Part shown: in pieces, positions 56,163 through 64,000 of the stretch
How positions within the stretch are numbered: the first letter of the stretch is position 1
Layout of the letters: each line of letters begins with the position of its first letter
NCBI RefSeq assembly: GCF_040581415.1
Contig: NZ_CP114014.1
Location: 4,092,001-4,156,000, forward strand
Direction: 5' to 3'
DNA: 64,000 bases
DNA from: Paraconexibacter sp040581415
GTDB taxonomy: Bacteria > Actinomycetota > Thermoleophilia > Solirubrobacterales > Solirubrobacteraceae
Notes under the pieces: model-generated
The model's database searches: none
The model's input: only the letters and a program-made list of their open reading frames with translations
What the model was told of the DNA's origin: nothing
Translations under genes and position numbers: made by a program

Positions 56163-58754
56163 ATGCACCTGTTCTCCCGTGCCGCGCGCGTCACGGCCCT
56201 GTCCGCGCTCGCCGCCCTCGCCTCCGTCGCCCCGGCCGGGGCCGCGGAGCGCTTCAGCCCGCTCCCGGCCGAGCGCCTCAGCGTCAGCGCGCCCGGGACG
56301 ACCGCCGGCTCGTGCCGGACGCTGGCCACGCCCGGGGCGGCCGGCGTCTGGCAGCGGCGCTACGCCGCTCCGGCGGAGGGCTTCGGCGACTTCCGCCTGA
56401 CCGGCGGCCGGCGCGGGGACTGGGACCTTGCGCTGTTCGACGCGGCCAGCGGCAAGGCCGTCGACTTGAGCCTGGGCTTCGGGGCCGACGAGGTCACGCA
56501 GGCGTGGATGCGCAGCGGCGGCGCCCTCGTCCTGCAGGCCTGCCGCCGGACCGGAGCGCCGCGGTCCGTGACGGGGACCATCGCCTTCGGCCTCGCGGCC
56601 TGGCCGGCCGCCCCGGCGGCGCTGAAGTACGTGCGGATCCCGCTCACCGACACGCGCCGGCAGGTGCCGCTGCTGCTGGCCCTGGGCGTCGACGTGGAGG
56701 AGAACGTCTACAAGGACCACGCCTTCGCGACGGTCGGGTCGACCCTCCTGGACCGGCTCGAGCAGGCCGGATTCGCGGCGGAGGTCGTGAACCAGGACGT
56801 GCTCGCGGCCGACCGCCGACTGATCGCCAAGGACGCCGCGCGGGCGCGCAGCAACCGCCGCGCGAACCTGCGGGCCGACGCACCGGGGGTCCCGTCCGGC
56901 CGCACGACGTACCGCATCTACGCCGACTACCAGAGCGACCTCAAGAAGCTCGCCGCGGACCACCCGGGCCTCGTCCGCGGCTTCACGATGCCGGTCAAGA
57001 CGTTCCAGGGCCGCGACCAGGTCGGCGTCGAGATCTCGGCCGGCGTCGAGCGGACCGACGACCAGAAGCCGGTCTCGCTGATCCTCGGCGTCCACCACGC
57101 ACGCGAGTGGCCCGCCGGCGAGATGCCGCTCGAGTACGCCTACTACCTGGCCGGGCAGTACGGCAAGGACGCACGCGTCACCAAGCTGCTCGACACGACC
57201 CGCGTCTTCGTCGTCCCGATCGTGAATCCGGACGGCTTCATCGCCTCCCGCGACGCGATCGACCCGGCCGACCTGCTCGGCGACCCGAACATCGCGGGTC
57301 TCTCGCCGAGCCTCGTCGAGAGCGTCGGCGCCGGCGGCTCGCTCGCCTACCGACGCAAGAACTGCAACGGCACGATCCCGTCGCCCAGCGTCCCGTGCGA
57401 CCTGCAGCTCGGCGTCGACCCCAACCGCAACTACGGGTTCAACTGGGGCGGCCCGGGCGCGAGCACGAGCCCGAACTCGCAGTCCTACCGCGGCACCGGT
57501 CAGTGGTCGGAGAAGGAGACGCAGTCGGTCCACGAGTTCTCGCAGGTGCACAACGTCACGACGCTCGTGACCACCCACACGTTCGGCTCGCTGGTGCTGC
57601 GTCCCCCGGGGCTGAGCGTCGACGGCCTGGCGCCCGACGAGGCCCGGCTCAAGGTCCTCGGCGACCAGATGGCCGCCGACACGGGGTACGCCTCGCAGTA
57701 CAGCTACCAGCTGTACGACACGTCCGGGACGACCGAGGACTGGAACTACGGCGCGGCCGGGACCTACGGCTACACGATCGAGCTCGGTCCCCCGTCCGAC
57801 GACGACGGCAACTTCCACGTCGCCTACCAGCGCGGCGTCATCGACCAGTGGAACGGCACCGGCCCGCGGGCGGGACTGGGCATGCGCAACGCCTACCTGA
57901 CGTCGTCGGAGTACGCGACGTCGACCCAGGACTTCTCCACGCTGGCCGGCAAGGCGCCGGCCGGGCGGACCCTGCGGCTGAAGAAGACGTTCACGACGCT
58001 TTCGGCCCCGGTCTGCGCGATCTCGAGCCCGGCCGACCTGGACCCGATCGACATCATCAACGGCGTCACCGGCGGCACCCAGAACCCGACCACGTGCGCG
58101 AACCCCGGTCCGCGCCAGTCGCAGGCCGACAAGCTCGAGTACACGACGAAGGTCGACTCCTCCGGGACGTTCGAGTGGCTCGTCACGCCGTCGACCCAGC
58201 CGTTCGACTACAAGAAGGGCGAGCGGCAGGCGTGGACGCTCACGTGCGAGGACGCCTCCGGGAAGGTGTTCCAGACGCGCGAGATCAAGATCTGGCGCGG
58301 TGAGCGGGCGAACCTGGTCCTGCCCTGCGGCAACGCCGCCGCGCTGCCGACGACCGTGACCGCCGACGGCAGGCGGGACACGGCAGCGCCGCAGTCGCGC
58401 TTCGTCCGCTCCAAGCTCCGCGCCACGCGGAAGGGCGTCTTCCTCAACGGCACCGCCAAGGACGTCGCGCCGAAGGGCCTGAAGCCGGCGCTGAAGGGCG
58501 TCACGGTCGCGCTGGCGAAGGTCGTCAGCGCCAACCGGTGCCGGTTCGCCACCACCAAGGGGACGTTCGGGCCGGTCGTCGACTGCGTGCGCACGAAGTA
58601 CATCCCGGCGACGGGGACGACGAAGTGGAGCTTCGCCTTCAACCATGCGATCGGCAAGGGGAACTACTTCGCATGGGTCCGCGGCGTCGATCGGGCGGGG
58701 AACATCGAGCGCAAGGCGCGGACGCGCAACCTCATCAAGTTCACGGTCAAGTGA
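56163..58754 (+). CDS. Secreted M14 zinc carboxypeptidase
   Basis: 863 aa. Signal peptide 1-28. An N-terminal beta domain (to about 240) precedes the M14 catalytic domain: zinc ligands His312 and Glu315 in GVHHAREWPAGE, substrate Arg in VDPNRNYGFNWGG, the third ligand His in VTTHTFGS, and the catalytic Glu in YGYTIELGPP. A further 270 residues follow, including a C-terminal beta module with two cysteines (CRFATTK, VVDCVRTKY) ending GVDRAGNIERKARTR, related to the tail of the next gene's product. It removes C-terminal residues from peptides outside the cell. The next gene begins 11 bases later. Confidence 0.93.
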   Translation: MHLFSRAARVTALSALAALASVAPAGAAERFSPLPAERLSVSAPGTTAGSCRTLATPGAAGVWQRRYAAPAEGFGDFRLTGGRRGDWDLALFDAASGKAVDLSLGFGADEVTQAWMRSGGALVLQACRRTGAPRSVTGTIAFGLAAWPAAPAALKYVRIPLTDTRRQVPLLLALGVDVEENVYKDHAFATVGSTLLDRLEQAGFAAEVVNQDVLAADRRLIAKDAARARSNRRANLRADAPGVPSGRTTYRIYADYQSDLKKLAADHPGLVRGFTMPVKTFQGRDQVGVEISAGVERTDDQKPVSLILGVHHAREWPAGEMPLEYAYYLAGQYGKDARVTKLLDTTRVFVVPIVNPDGFIASRDAIDPADLLGDPNIAGLSPSLVESVGAGGSLAYRRKNCNGTIPSPSVPCDLQLGVDPNRNYGFNWGGPGASTSPNSQSYRGTGQWSEKETQSVHEFSQVHNVTTLVTTHTFGSLVLRPPGLSVDGLAPDEARLKVLGDQMAADTGYASQYSYQLYDTSGTTEDWNYGAAGTYGYTIELGPPSDDDGNFHVAYQRGVIDQWNGTGPRAGLGMRNAYLTSSEYATSTQDFSTLAGKAPAGRTLRLKKTFTTLSAPVCAISSPADLDPIDIINGVTGGTQNPTTCANPGPRQSQADKLEYTTKVDSSGTFEWLVTPSTQPFDYKKGERQAWTLTCEDASGKVFQTREIKIWRGERANLVLPCGNAAALPTTVTADGRRDTAAPQSRFVRSKLRATRKGVFLNGTAKDVAPKGLKPALKGVTVALAKVVSANRCRFATTKGTFGPVVDCVRTKYIPATGTTKWSFAFNHAIGKGNYFAWVRGVDRAGNIERKARTRNLIKFTVK

Positions 58755-58765
58755 GGGGCGTCCGG

Positions 58766-59767
58766 ATGCCGCGCACCACCACCCGGGTCACCGCCGCGCT
58801 CGTCGCTCTCACGGCACTCGGCGGCGCCGTCGCGAGCGCTGCCCAGGCCGCGCCAGCGCGCAGCGGCAAGGTCGCGATCGGGTCCCCGTACGCCTGGGAC
58901 GGCGCGTCGATCAGCGGTCTCGGCGTCGGCAGCGAGACGGCGTGCCTGGCGCCGGGCTCCTGCGACGAGACGCTCGTCGACGTCGCCGCCGGCCAGGTGA
59001 CGATCAGCATCGGCAGCGCCAGCCAGGGCGCCGTGGACCTGGACCTCTACGTCTACGCGTCGGACGCGAGCGGCAAGGTCGGCGACCAGGTCGCCTCGCA
59101 GGCGGACGGCGACTCGGACGAGTCCGTGACGTTCCTCGCGGGCAGCGCCGGGCCGTACCTCGTCCGGGTGGTCGGCGCGACCGCGCTGATGGGCACCTAC
59201 AAGGGCACCGCATCGGTCGAGAAGGGCGTGGCGGCCGTCACGCCGACCGGGGCGACGGTCGCATCCACGGGGCCGAACGCACCGGGCGCAGCAGCCCCGC
59301 CCGCGCCGACCGTGATCTTCACCGACCCCGACCCGTCCACCGGCACCCCCGGCAGCGGGACGGCCGGTGGCGGCACGAGCGCCGGGACGGACGTCCCCGG
59401 GGTCAACGACGCGCCGTTCGCACGGGTCAAGGCGCCGCCGAGCCGCGGCACCCGCGTGCTGTCCGGCACCGCGGCCGACCCCGATGGCAAGATCGCGCGG
59501 GTCCGCGTCGCCGTCGTCCGGCTGGCCGCGAAGCAGGGCGGCCGGTGCACGCAGCTGGCGTCCGTCAAGCCGTCGTTCGCGAAGCTCGCGAGCTGCACGA
59601 AGCCGACGATCTTCCTCACCGCGAACGGCCACGTGATCTGGTCGGTGCGGCTGAAGGCGGCGCTGCCGAAGGGCCGCTACGTGGCCTACGCGCGGGCGAC
59701 CGACACGGCCGGGCTCACCCAGTCCGGCTTCAAGGGGACGAGCAGGCGCGCCTTCACCGTGCGCTAG
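58766..59767 (+). CDS. Secreted PPC-like domain protein
   Basis: 333 aa. Signal peptide 1-28 (TAALVALTALGGAVASAAQA). Residues 35-155 resemble the bacterial pre-peptidase C-terminal (PPC) beta domain: VDVAAGQVTISIGS, VDLDLYVYASDASG, SDESVTFLAGSAGPYLVRVVG. A Thr/Gly/Pro linker leads to a C-terminal module (GTAADPDGKIARVRVAVVRL, two Cys, YVAYARATDTAG) that matches the tail of the upstream M14 peptidase. No catalytic motif. ATG 58766 follows GAGGGG and lies 11 bases after the M14 stop; probably an accessory or surface partner of that enzyme. Confidence 0.85.
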   Translation: MPRTTTRVTAALVALTALGGAVASAAQAAPARSGKVAIGSPYAWDGASISGLGVGSETACLAPGSCDETLVDVAAGQVTISIGSASQGAVDLDLYVYASDASGKVGDQVASQADGDSDESVTFLAGSAGPYLVRVVGATALMGTYKGTASVEKGVAAVTPTGATVASTGPNAPGAAAPPAPTVIFTDPDPSTGTPGSGTAGGGTSAGTDVPGVNDAPFARVKAPPSRGTRVLSGTAADPDGKIARVRVAVVRLAAKQGGRCTQLASVKPSFAKLASCTKPTIFLTANGHVIWSVRLKAALPKGRYVAYARATDTAGLTQSGFKGTSRRAFTVR

Positions 59768-59817
59768 GAGGTTCCTGGTCCCGGTCAGGCGAGCGGCGCG
59801 GCCGTGGCCGCGGTCGT

Positions 59818-60183
59818 TCAGGCGAGGGCGGCGGGAATGACCTGCACGGCCGCCGCCTGCTCGCGGGCGCAGTCCTCGGCCAGCCAGCTCTCACCGTAGG
59901 ACCGCATGCTGTCGACGATCGGCAGCAGCGCCTGGCCCTTGTCGGTCAGCGCGTACTCGACCCGCGGGGGCACCTCGGCGAACGTGCGGCGCTCGACGAT
60001 GCCCTCCTCCTCGAGGGCGCGCAGGCGCAGCGACAGCGTCCGCGGGCTGATGCCGTTCAGCGAACGCTCGAGCTCGCAGAAGCGGGACGTCCCGGCGGCG
60101 AGATCGCGGATGAGCAGCAGCGTCCACTTGCCACAGACGATGTCTGCGGTGCGACAGACGGGACAGCTGTCATCAACGGCCAT
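59818..60183 (-). CDS. HxlR-family transcriptional regulator
   Basis: 121 aa. The family start CPVCRTADIVCGKWTLLLIRDLA and the winged helix (FCELERSLNGISPRTLSLRL, EEEGIVERRTFAEVPPRVEY, ALTDKG) are complete. Three Cys near the N-terminus (CPVC and VCGKW) could sense oxidants or electrophiles as in YodB/HypR relatives. A palindrome CACTTTACCAAGTG lies 5 bases upstream, over the -10 region, which suggests autorepression. No divergent partner gene lies next to it; pilT ends upstream on the same strand. Confidence 0.92.
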   Translation of the reverse strand: MAVDDSCPVCRTADIVCGKWTLLLIRDLAAGTSRFCELERSLNGISPRTLSLRLRALEEEGIVERRTFAEVPPRVEYALTDKGQALLPIVDSMRSYGESWLAEDCAREQAAAVQVIPAALA

Positions 60184-60188
60184 GCCTC

Positions 60189-60202
60189 CACTTTACCAAG
60201 TG
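60189..60202 (-). promoter_or_regulatory. HxlR operator candidate over a -10 box
   Basis: CACTT (60189-60193) and AAGTG (60198-60202) pair around four bases. Minus-strand TAAAGT (60195-60190) inside it is a -10 hexamer 6 bases before ATG 60183, so a bound regulator would block a near-leaderless start. Confidence 0.5.
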
Positions 60203-60224
60203 AAGTGCTGCACCGGGACTGCGA

Positions 60225-61400
60225 TCAGCGCAGGACGCTCGCCGCGGACCCGACCGCTTCCGAGCGCTGCGTCTCCGCCTGCGCGAGGTCGTCCATCGTC
60301 GTGCCCTTACGGCCGTCGGCCCCCACGAGCAGCTTGAAGTCGTGCGGGCTCGTGGCGGCGGCGAGCGCCTCCTCCATCGTGATGCGCCCCGCCTTCAGGT
60401 GCCCGAAGAGCGCCTGGTCGAAGGTCTGCATCCCGTAGTACTCGCCCTCGGAGATGACCTCGTTGAGCTTCCCGGTCTGCTGCGGGTCCATGATCATGTC
60501 GCGGACGCGGCCGGTCATCCGCAGCACCTCGCAGACGGCGACCCGGCCGTGGCCGGACGCGCTGCGCACGAGCCGCTGGGAGATCGCGCCCTTCAGCGTG
60601 CCGGCGAGCATCGCCCGGACCTGCTGGTGCATGTGCGGCGGGAAGAAGTCGATGAGGCGGTTCACGGTCTCGGCGGCGTCGACGGTGTGGACCGTCGAGA
60701 AGACGAGGTGGCCGGTCTCAGCGGCGCTGAGGGCGGTGTGGACCGTCTCCTCGTCGCGCATCTCGCCGATCAGGATGACGTCCGGGTCCTGGCGCAGGAC
60801 ACGGCGCAGGGCCTGCTTGAAGGACGCGGTGTCCTGGCCGATCTCGCGCTGGTTGATGGCCGAGCGCTTGTCGGCGTGGAGGAACTCGATGGGGTCCTCG
60901 ATCGTCACGACGTGCTTCGCCATCGTCGTGTTGATGTGGTCGATCATCGCGGCGAGCGTCGTCGACTTGCCCGAGCCGGTCGTCCCGGTGAGGAGGACGA
61001 TGCCGCGCTCCTCCTCGGCGAGCGTGCGGATGACGGGCGGGAGCATGAGCTCGTCGATCGTCCGGATCGAGACCGGGATCGCGCGGCAGACGAGCGACGC
61101 CGAGCCGCGCTGCCGGAAGGCGTTCACGCGGAAGCGGGCGACGCCGGGGATGGCGTAGGAGAAGTCGATCTCGCCGTTCTCGCGCCACTCCTGCAGGCGG
61201 GCCTCGTCGCGCAGCAGCTGCGGGACGACCGCCTCGGTGTCGGCGCTGTCGAGGGTCGGCAGGCCCTCGATCGGGCGCAGCTCGCCGTCGACGCGGATCA
61301 GCGGCGGGGACGGCACCTTCAGGTGCAGGTCCGATCCCCCTTCGGCGACGAGGTGGCGGAGGGCGGCGTCGACATCGAGCATGCAGACTGTTTCGGCCAT
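60225..61400 (-). CDS. pilT: Type IV pilus retraction ATPase PilT
   Basis: 391 aa hexameric ATPase that powers pilus retraction (twitching). N-terminal PAS-like part GGSDLHLKVPSPPLIRVDGEL is diagnostic; Walker A LTGTTGSGKSTTLAAMI, Asp box VVTIEDPIEFLH, Walker B DPDVILIGEMRDEET and His box TGHLVFSTVHT follow, and the PilT-type AIRNLIRE-like tail region is less clear. No other pil gene is in the window, so its partners (pilB, pilC, pilin) must be elsewhere. Upstream is the hairpin region behind the sigma factor gene. Confidence 0.93.
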   Translation of the reverse strand: MAETVCMLDVDAALRHLVAEGGSDLHLKVPSPPLIRVDGELRPIEGLPTLDSADTEAVVPQLLRDEARLQEWRENGEIDFSYAIPGVARFRVNAFRQRGSASLVCRAIPVSIRTIDELMLPPVIRTLAEEERGIVLLTGTTGSGKSTTLAAMIDHINTTMAKHVVTIEDPIEFLHADKRSAINQREIGQDTASFKQALRRVLRQDPDVILIGEMRDEETVHTALSAAETGHLVFSTVHTVDAAETVNRLIDFFPPHMHQQVRAMLAGTLKGAISQRLVRSASGHGRVAVCEVLRMTGRVRDMIMDPQQTGKLNEVISEGEYYGMQTFDQALFGHLKAGRITMEEALAAATSPHDFKLLVGADGRKGTTMDDLAQAETQRSEAVGSAASVLR

Positions 61401-61531
61401 CGCCGTCAGATCTTGAGGCGGCGGCGCGCCGCGGTGGACAAGCGCGCCGAGTCGTAGCTGACGCGCACCTCCGTGCGTCAGCTGGCATTCGGTGGTGGTG
61501 GCGGCGCCGGGAGGACGCCCGGGAACGACGA

Positions 61532-61551
61532 AGGGGCCCTTCCGGGCCCCT
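61532..61551 (-). terminator. Hairpin terminator of the sigma factor gene
   Basis: AGGGGCCC (61532-61539) and GGGCCCCT (61544-61551) pair perfectly around TTCC, 31 bases after the sigma gene stop. A second, imperfect stem (AGCTGACG 61456-61463 with CGTCAGCT 61476-61483) follows. Confidence 0.65.
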
Positions 61552-61582
61552 CCTCGTACAACCTGGTGCGGCCGGCGCCTGG

Positions 61583-62686
61583 CTAGGCGACGTCGCGCAG
61601 CTTCTGCGCCTCGGCCAACGACTGGAGCTTCTTCAGGGACTGGTTCTCGATCTGGCGGATGCGCTCGCGCGTCACGTTGAACGTGCGGCCGACCTCGTCG
61701 AGGGTGCGGGGGTGCTCGCCACCGAGGCCGTAACGGAGCTCGAGGACGCGACGCTCGCGGTAGGAGAGGTTCTCCAGCGCCTCGCGCAGGGCCTCCTTGG
61801 TGAGGATCTCCGCCGCGCGCTCATAAGGAGACTCGGCGCGTTCGTCGGCGATGAACTGCCCGAACTCGGACTCCTCCTCGTCGCCGACCGGCTTCTCCAG
61901 CGAGACCGGGGCCTGCGCGGAGCGCTTGATCGAGTCGACCTCCTCGGGATCGATGCCGGTGACCTCGGCGATCTCCTCCGCGGTGGGCTCGCGACCGAGC
62001 TCCGTGACGAGCTTGCGCTCGGCGCGGCCGATCTTGTTCAGCTTCTCGACGACGTGCACCGGGATGCGGATCGTGCGGGCCTTGTCGGCCAGGGCGCGGG
62101 CGATCGCCTGGCGAATCCACCAGGTGGCGTACGTGGAGAACTTGAAGCCCTTGCGGTAGTCGAACTTCTCCGCGGCGCGGACCAGGCCGAGCGTCCCCTC
62201 CTGGATCAGGTCGAGGAACGGCAGGCCCTGGTTGCGGTAGTTCTTCGCGATCGAGACGACGAGGCGCAGGTTCGACTCGACCATCTTCTGCTTGGCGTCG
62301 AGGTCGCCGCGCTCGATGCGCTTGGCGAGGTCGACCTCCTCCTGGGCCGTCAGCAGGCGGACCTTGCCGATGTCCTTCAGGAACAGCTGAAGGGAGTCGG
62401 TCGTCATGTCCGGCTTCAGATCCAGCGTGGTCTTCGCCTTGCGGCGGCCGCGCTTGTCCGGCGCGCGCTCGACCGTCTTCGTGGCCGCGGTCGCGGGGTC
62501 GATCTCCTCGACGAGCTCGATCTCGGACTTCTCGAGGAAGCCGTGCAGCTCCTCGATGTCCGACTCGTCGAGATCGAGCTCACCGACCGCCTTCGCGATC
62601 TCCGCGAAGGTGAGCACGCCGAGCTGGGTGCCTCGGTTGAGGAGGCCCTTGATCTCTTCCAGTTCCTGCAGTTCCACTACTGACAT
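61583..62686 (-). CDS. rpoD: Primary RNA polymerase sigma factor
   Basis: 367 aa sigma-70. Region 1.1-like N-terminus (EIKGLLNRGTQLGVLTFAEI), region 1.2 (DSLQLFLKDIGKVRLLTAQEE), region 2 (ESNLRLVVSIAKNYRNQGLP, DLIQEGTLGLVRAAEKFD, FKFSTYATWWIRQAI for -10 melting), region 3 (IPVHVVEKLNKIGRAERKL) and region 4 (SYRERRVLELRYGLGG, TLDEVGRTFNVTRERIRQIE for -35 binding) are complete. The lysine/arginine-rich stretch at about 75-90 is shorter than the long acidic-basic region in some actinobacterial HrdB proteins. A good -35/-10 pair lies at 62807-62835. Confidence 0.96.
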   Translation of the reverse strand: MSVVELQELEEIKGLLNRGTQLGVLTFAEIAKAVGELDLDESDIEELHGFLEKSEIELVEEIDPATAATKTVERAPDKRGRRKAKTTLDLKPDMTTDSLQLFLKDIGKVRLLTAQEEVDLAKRIERGDLDAKQKMVESNLRLVVSIAKNYRNQGLPFLDLIQEGTLGLVRAAEKFDYRKGFKFSTYATWWIRQAIARALADKARTIRIPVHVVEKLNKIGRAERKLVTELGREPTAEEIAEVTGIDPEEVDSIKRSAQAPVSLEKPVGDEEESEFGQFIADERAESPYERAAEILTKEALREALENLSYRERRVLELRYGLGGEHPRTLDEVGRTFNVTRERIRQIENQSLKKLQSLAEAQKLRDVA

Positions 62687-63013
62687 TGGCGTCCGTTTCG
62701 TTCGCCGACGCGGAGGCTCCCGCGGCCGGCATGGTGCGATACAGCGAGGACGGTCGAGGCAGACTGGCGCCTGCGTGGCGCCGGGCCCGTCCCGAGCGGA
62801 CAGCCCATGGTAGTCGCTTCACTTTCCGAAGGCAAAGCTTGCAACGCCCGGTGGCCGACCTCTTCTGGAGCTACTACGGCGCAAGTCCCAGACGGTTTCA
62901 GTCCTTTGCGAGATCTTTCGCTGATCCAACTGTCGGTCACTCGCAGGGTGGCCTTGAGTCCCGTCGGCCGGGCCGCTCCCCCGGCGGTCTGGGGCGGCTG
63001 CGATGATTGGTCC
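62687..63013. other. 327-bp divergent promoter region of rpoD and the H1-like gene
   Basis: No gene is seen on either strand. The region is less GC-rich than its neighbours, holds the rpoD promoter (62807-62835), and leaves about 120 bases of rpoD leader. For the plus strand I see no clear -35/-10 pair before GTG 63014. Confidence 0.5.
62807..62835 (-). promoter_or_regulatory. Promoter of rpoD
   Basis: Minus strand TTGCCT (62835-62830) and TACCAT (62812-62807) are separated by exactly 17 bases, each matching 4 of 6 consensus positions. Expected start is near 62800, giving a leader of about 114 bases. Confidence 0.5.
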
Positions 63014-63787
63014 GTGCCCGCACCGAAGAAGCCCGGATCCGCCGACGACGTCATGGCCGGCCTGCCGCGCTCACGGCCGCAGCGCCGGAGCGCCCGGCGC
63101 ACGCCGGCGCCGGGGTCGTCGGGGGCCGCCGCCGACACCGCTGCCGCACCCGCAGCGTCCCCCACTCCGGCACCGAAGGCCCCGGTGAAGGCCAAGCCCG
63201 CCGCGGCGAAGGCGAAGGCCCCCGCCAAGGCCAAGCCGGCCGCAAAGGCCGTCCCGGCCAAGCCGAAGGCGACCCCGGCGGCCGCCAAGGCCAAGCCGGC
63301 GGCGAAGGCCCCGGCCAAGCCCAAGGCGACCCCGACGGCGGCCAAGGCCTCGACGCCGGCCAGGGCGACCCCCGCGGCGAACGCCCCCGCCAAGGCCAAG
63401 CCGGCGGCGAAGGCCCCGGCCAAGCCGGCAGCGACCGCGGCGGCGAAGGCCACCGCGAAGCCGAAGGCGACGCCGGCGACCAAGACCCCGGCCAAGCCCA
63501 CGGCGGCCAAGCCCCGCGCCGCCGCGAAGCCCAAGCCGAAGGTCGCGCCCGTCGCCAAGCCGGTCGCCGCCCCCCGGCCGCTCGACCACCCCGTGCCCGC
63601 GGAGATGCCCGGCGCGCCGTTCGCCCCGCCCCCGCCCCGGAGCGAGGAGCCGACCCAGCCCGCACCCGACAAGCCGGCGCCCGAAGGTCAGGACGTCGTC
63701 CAGCTCGCGGTGCAGGCGGCGACGGACATCGCCCAGGCGGGCGTCGGCGTGGCCAAGGCCCTGCTGGGCCGCCTTCCGCGCCCCTGA
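63014..63787 (+). CDS. Ala/Lys/Pro-rich histone H1-like protein
   Basis: 257 aa. Residues 45-190 are repeats of PAKAK/AAKAP/KPKATP type, like the C-terminal tail of histone H1 and of actinobacterial HupB, which bind DNA through spaced lysines. The start (PAPKKPGSADDVMAGLPRSR) and a C-terminal amphipathic helix (VVQLAVQAATDIAQAGVGVA) are the only non-repeat parts. DNA or nucleoid binding is the likely role; an anionic polymer or membrane is possible. GTG 63014 is chosen since the preceding codons lack this composition. Confidence 0.72.
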   Translation: MPAPKKPGSADDVMAGLPRSRPQRRSARRTPAPGSSGAAADTAAAPAASPTPAPKAPVKAKPAAAKAKAPAKAKPAAKAVPAKPKATPAAAKAKPAAKAPAKPKATPTAAKASTPARATPAANAPAKAKPAAKAPAKPAATAAAKATAKPKATPATKTPAKPTAAKPRAAAKPKPKVAPVAKPVAAPRPLDHPVPAEMPGAPFAPPPPRSEEPTQPAPDKPAPEGQDVVQLAVQAATDIAQAGVGVAKALLGRLPRP

Positions 63788-63817
63788 CACGCCCGCCGGC
63801 GGCGCGAGCGGAAGTCT

Positions 63818-63846
63818 GTGACCTTCCGCGCATGCCGGTGTAGGAT
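63818..63846 (+). promoter_or_regulatory. Promoter of the riboswitch transcript
   Basis: GTGACC (63818-63823) and TAGGAT (63841-63846) are spaced by 17 bases. The start would fall near 63853, right at the first base-paired element of the riboswitch. Confidence 0.5.
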
Positions 63847-63852
63847 TTCGTA

Positions 63853-64000
63853 CATAGACGCCGAACTCCGACGCCAGCGGGCGCGGAGGCGGGGGACCCA
63901 ACGCCGTCCGTTTCCCGGACTGCAGGGGCGAATCGACTCCTTGGGGTCGTAGCGCTGATCGTTCTGCGCGAGCCCGTCAGCTCACCCCGTAGGCCATCGA
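63853..64000 (+). ncRNA. c-di-AMP riboswitch (ydaO/yuaA type), truncated by the window edge
   Basis: The conserved ydaO/yuaA blocks appear in order: CGCCGAACTCCG near 63859, GCGGAGGCGGGGGACCCAAC at 63882-63901, GGGGCGAATCGACTCC near 63926, then GAGCCCGTCAGCTCACCCCG at 63970-63989 and GTAGGC. In actinobacteria this RNA turns off genes for cell-wall hydrolases (Rpf, NlpC/P60) or osmolyte transport when c-di-AMP is high. The controlled gene lies beyond the right edge. Confidence 0.88.

Noticed and set aside
62836..63013. tRNA or other small structured RNA before the H1-like gene
   Set aside because: No cloverleaf, T-loop or strong stem could be drawn; the stretch is better explained as a promoter region.

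Overview
The window is a 64 kb piece of a very GC-rich chromosome with dense genes, many GTG and some TTG starts, frequent 4-bp start/stop overlaps, and long spurious open frames opposite real genes. Gene content (wax ester/TAG synthase, tandem ArsA-like ATPases, GH57 branching enzyme next to a methyltransferase, SSI-like inhibitor, two CrcB subunits, DUF3253, AKP-rich H1-like protein, many secreted proteins with lineage-type C-terminal beta modules) points to Actinomycetota, most likely class Thermoleophilia (Solirubrobacterales). That placement is an inference. I see no rRNA, tRNA, CRISPR array, transposase or phage gene, so this looks like ordinary chromosome.

Layout. 0-4.5 kb: tail of an unknown gene, a WS/DGAT acyltransferase, a small winged-helix regulator, a methylmalonyl-CoA-mutase-type large subunit and its MarR neighbour. 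4.6-9.2 kb: two convergent secreted phosphatases, PhoA and Tat-exported PhoX, with a PHO box before phoA and a large hairpin between them. 9.2-12.5 kb: thiolase, HAD hydrolase and acyl-CoA dehydrogenase in one fatty-acid operon. 12.6-19 kb: leucyl aminopeptidase, a two-subunit fluoride channel, two exported or membrane unknowns, the MeaB GTPase, a hexapeptide acyltransferase and a DUF3253 protein, then 567 bp without genes. 19.5-22.7 kb: GH57 branching enzyme with overlapping methyltransferase, resembling the mycobacterial methylglucose-lipopolysaccharide pair, and a second methyltransferase. 22.7-28.4 kb: hydrolase, iron-sulfur photolyase, membrane protein, class I photolyase and a LON-domain protein.

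28.5-34.5 kb: two paralogous GGxGxD-repeat secreted proteins around a glycosidase-like protein (the second has its signal peptide out of frame at an eight-G tract) and an EamA transporter. 34.5-42 kb: ParA overlapping FtsZ, then gamma-glutamyltransferase and a lipoprotein on the minus strand; divergently a bicupin and two ArsA-type ATPases. 42-48 kb: HEPN-like protein, NlpC/P60 hydrolase, AraC regulator, VOC protein, lipoprotein and a TPM-like membrane-anchored protein. 47.5-52.8 kb: a Fur-family (probably Zur) regulator, an AbrB-type membrane protein and a Zn ABC transporter with a permease/binding-protein fusion. 52.9-59.8 kb: secreted wall and peptide hydrolases (P60 lipoprotein, SSI-like inhibitor, Tat amidase, M14 carboxypeptidase, PPC-domain protein). 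59.8-64 kb: HxlR regulator, lone PilT, primary sigma factor, H1-like protein and, at the right edge, a c-di-AMP (ydaO/yuaA) riboswitch whose gene lies outside.

The most interesting points are the overlapping parA-ftsZ pair with an FtsZ carrying about 130 extra N-terminal residues; a palindromic element found both in the phoA/phoX terminator and in frame inside crcB; the G8 tract that splits a repeat-protein gene; the ZnuB-ZnuA fusion; the PHO box; and several operator-like inverted repeats. Many genes have a -10 hexamer 6-9 bp before the start codon, which suggests leaderless mRNAs are common here.
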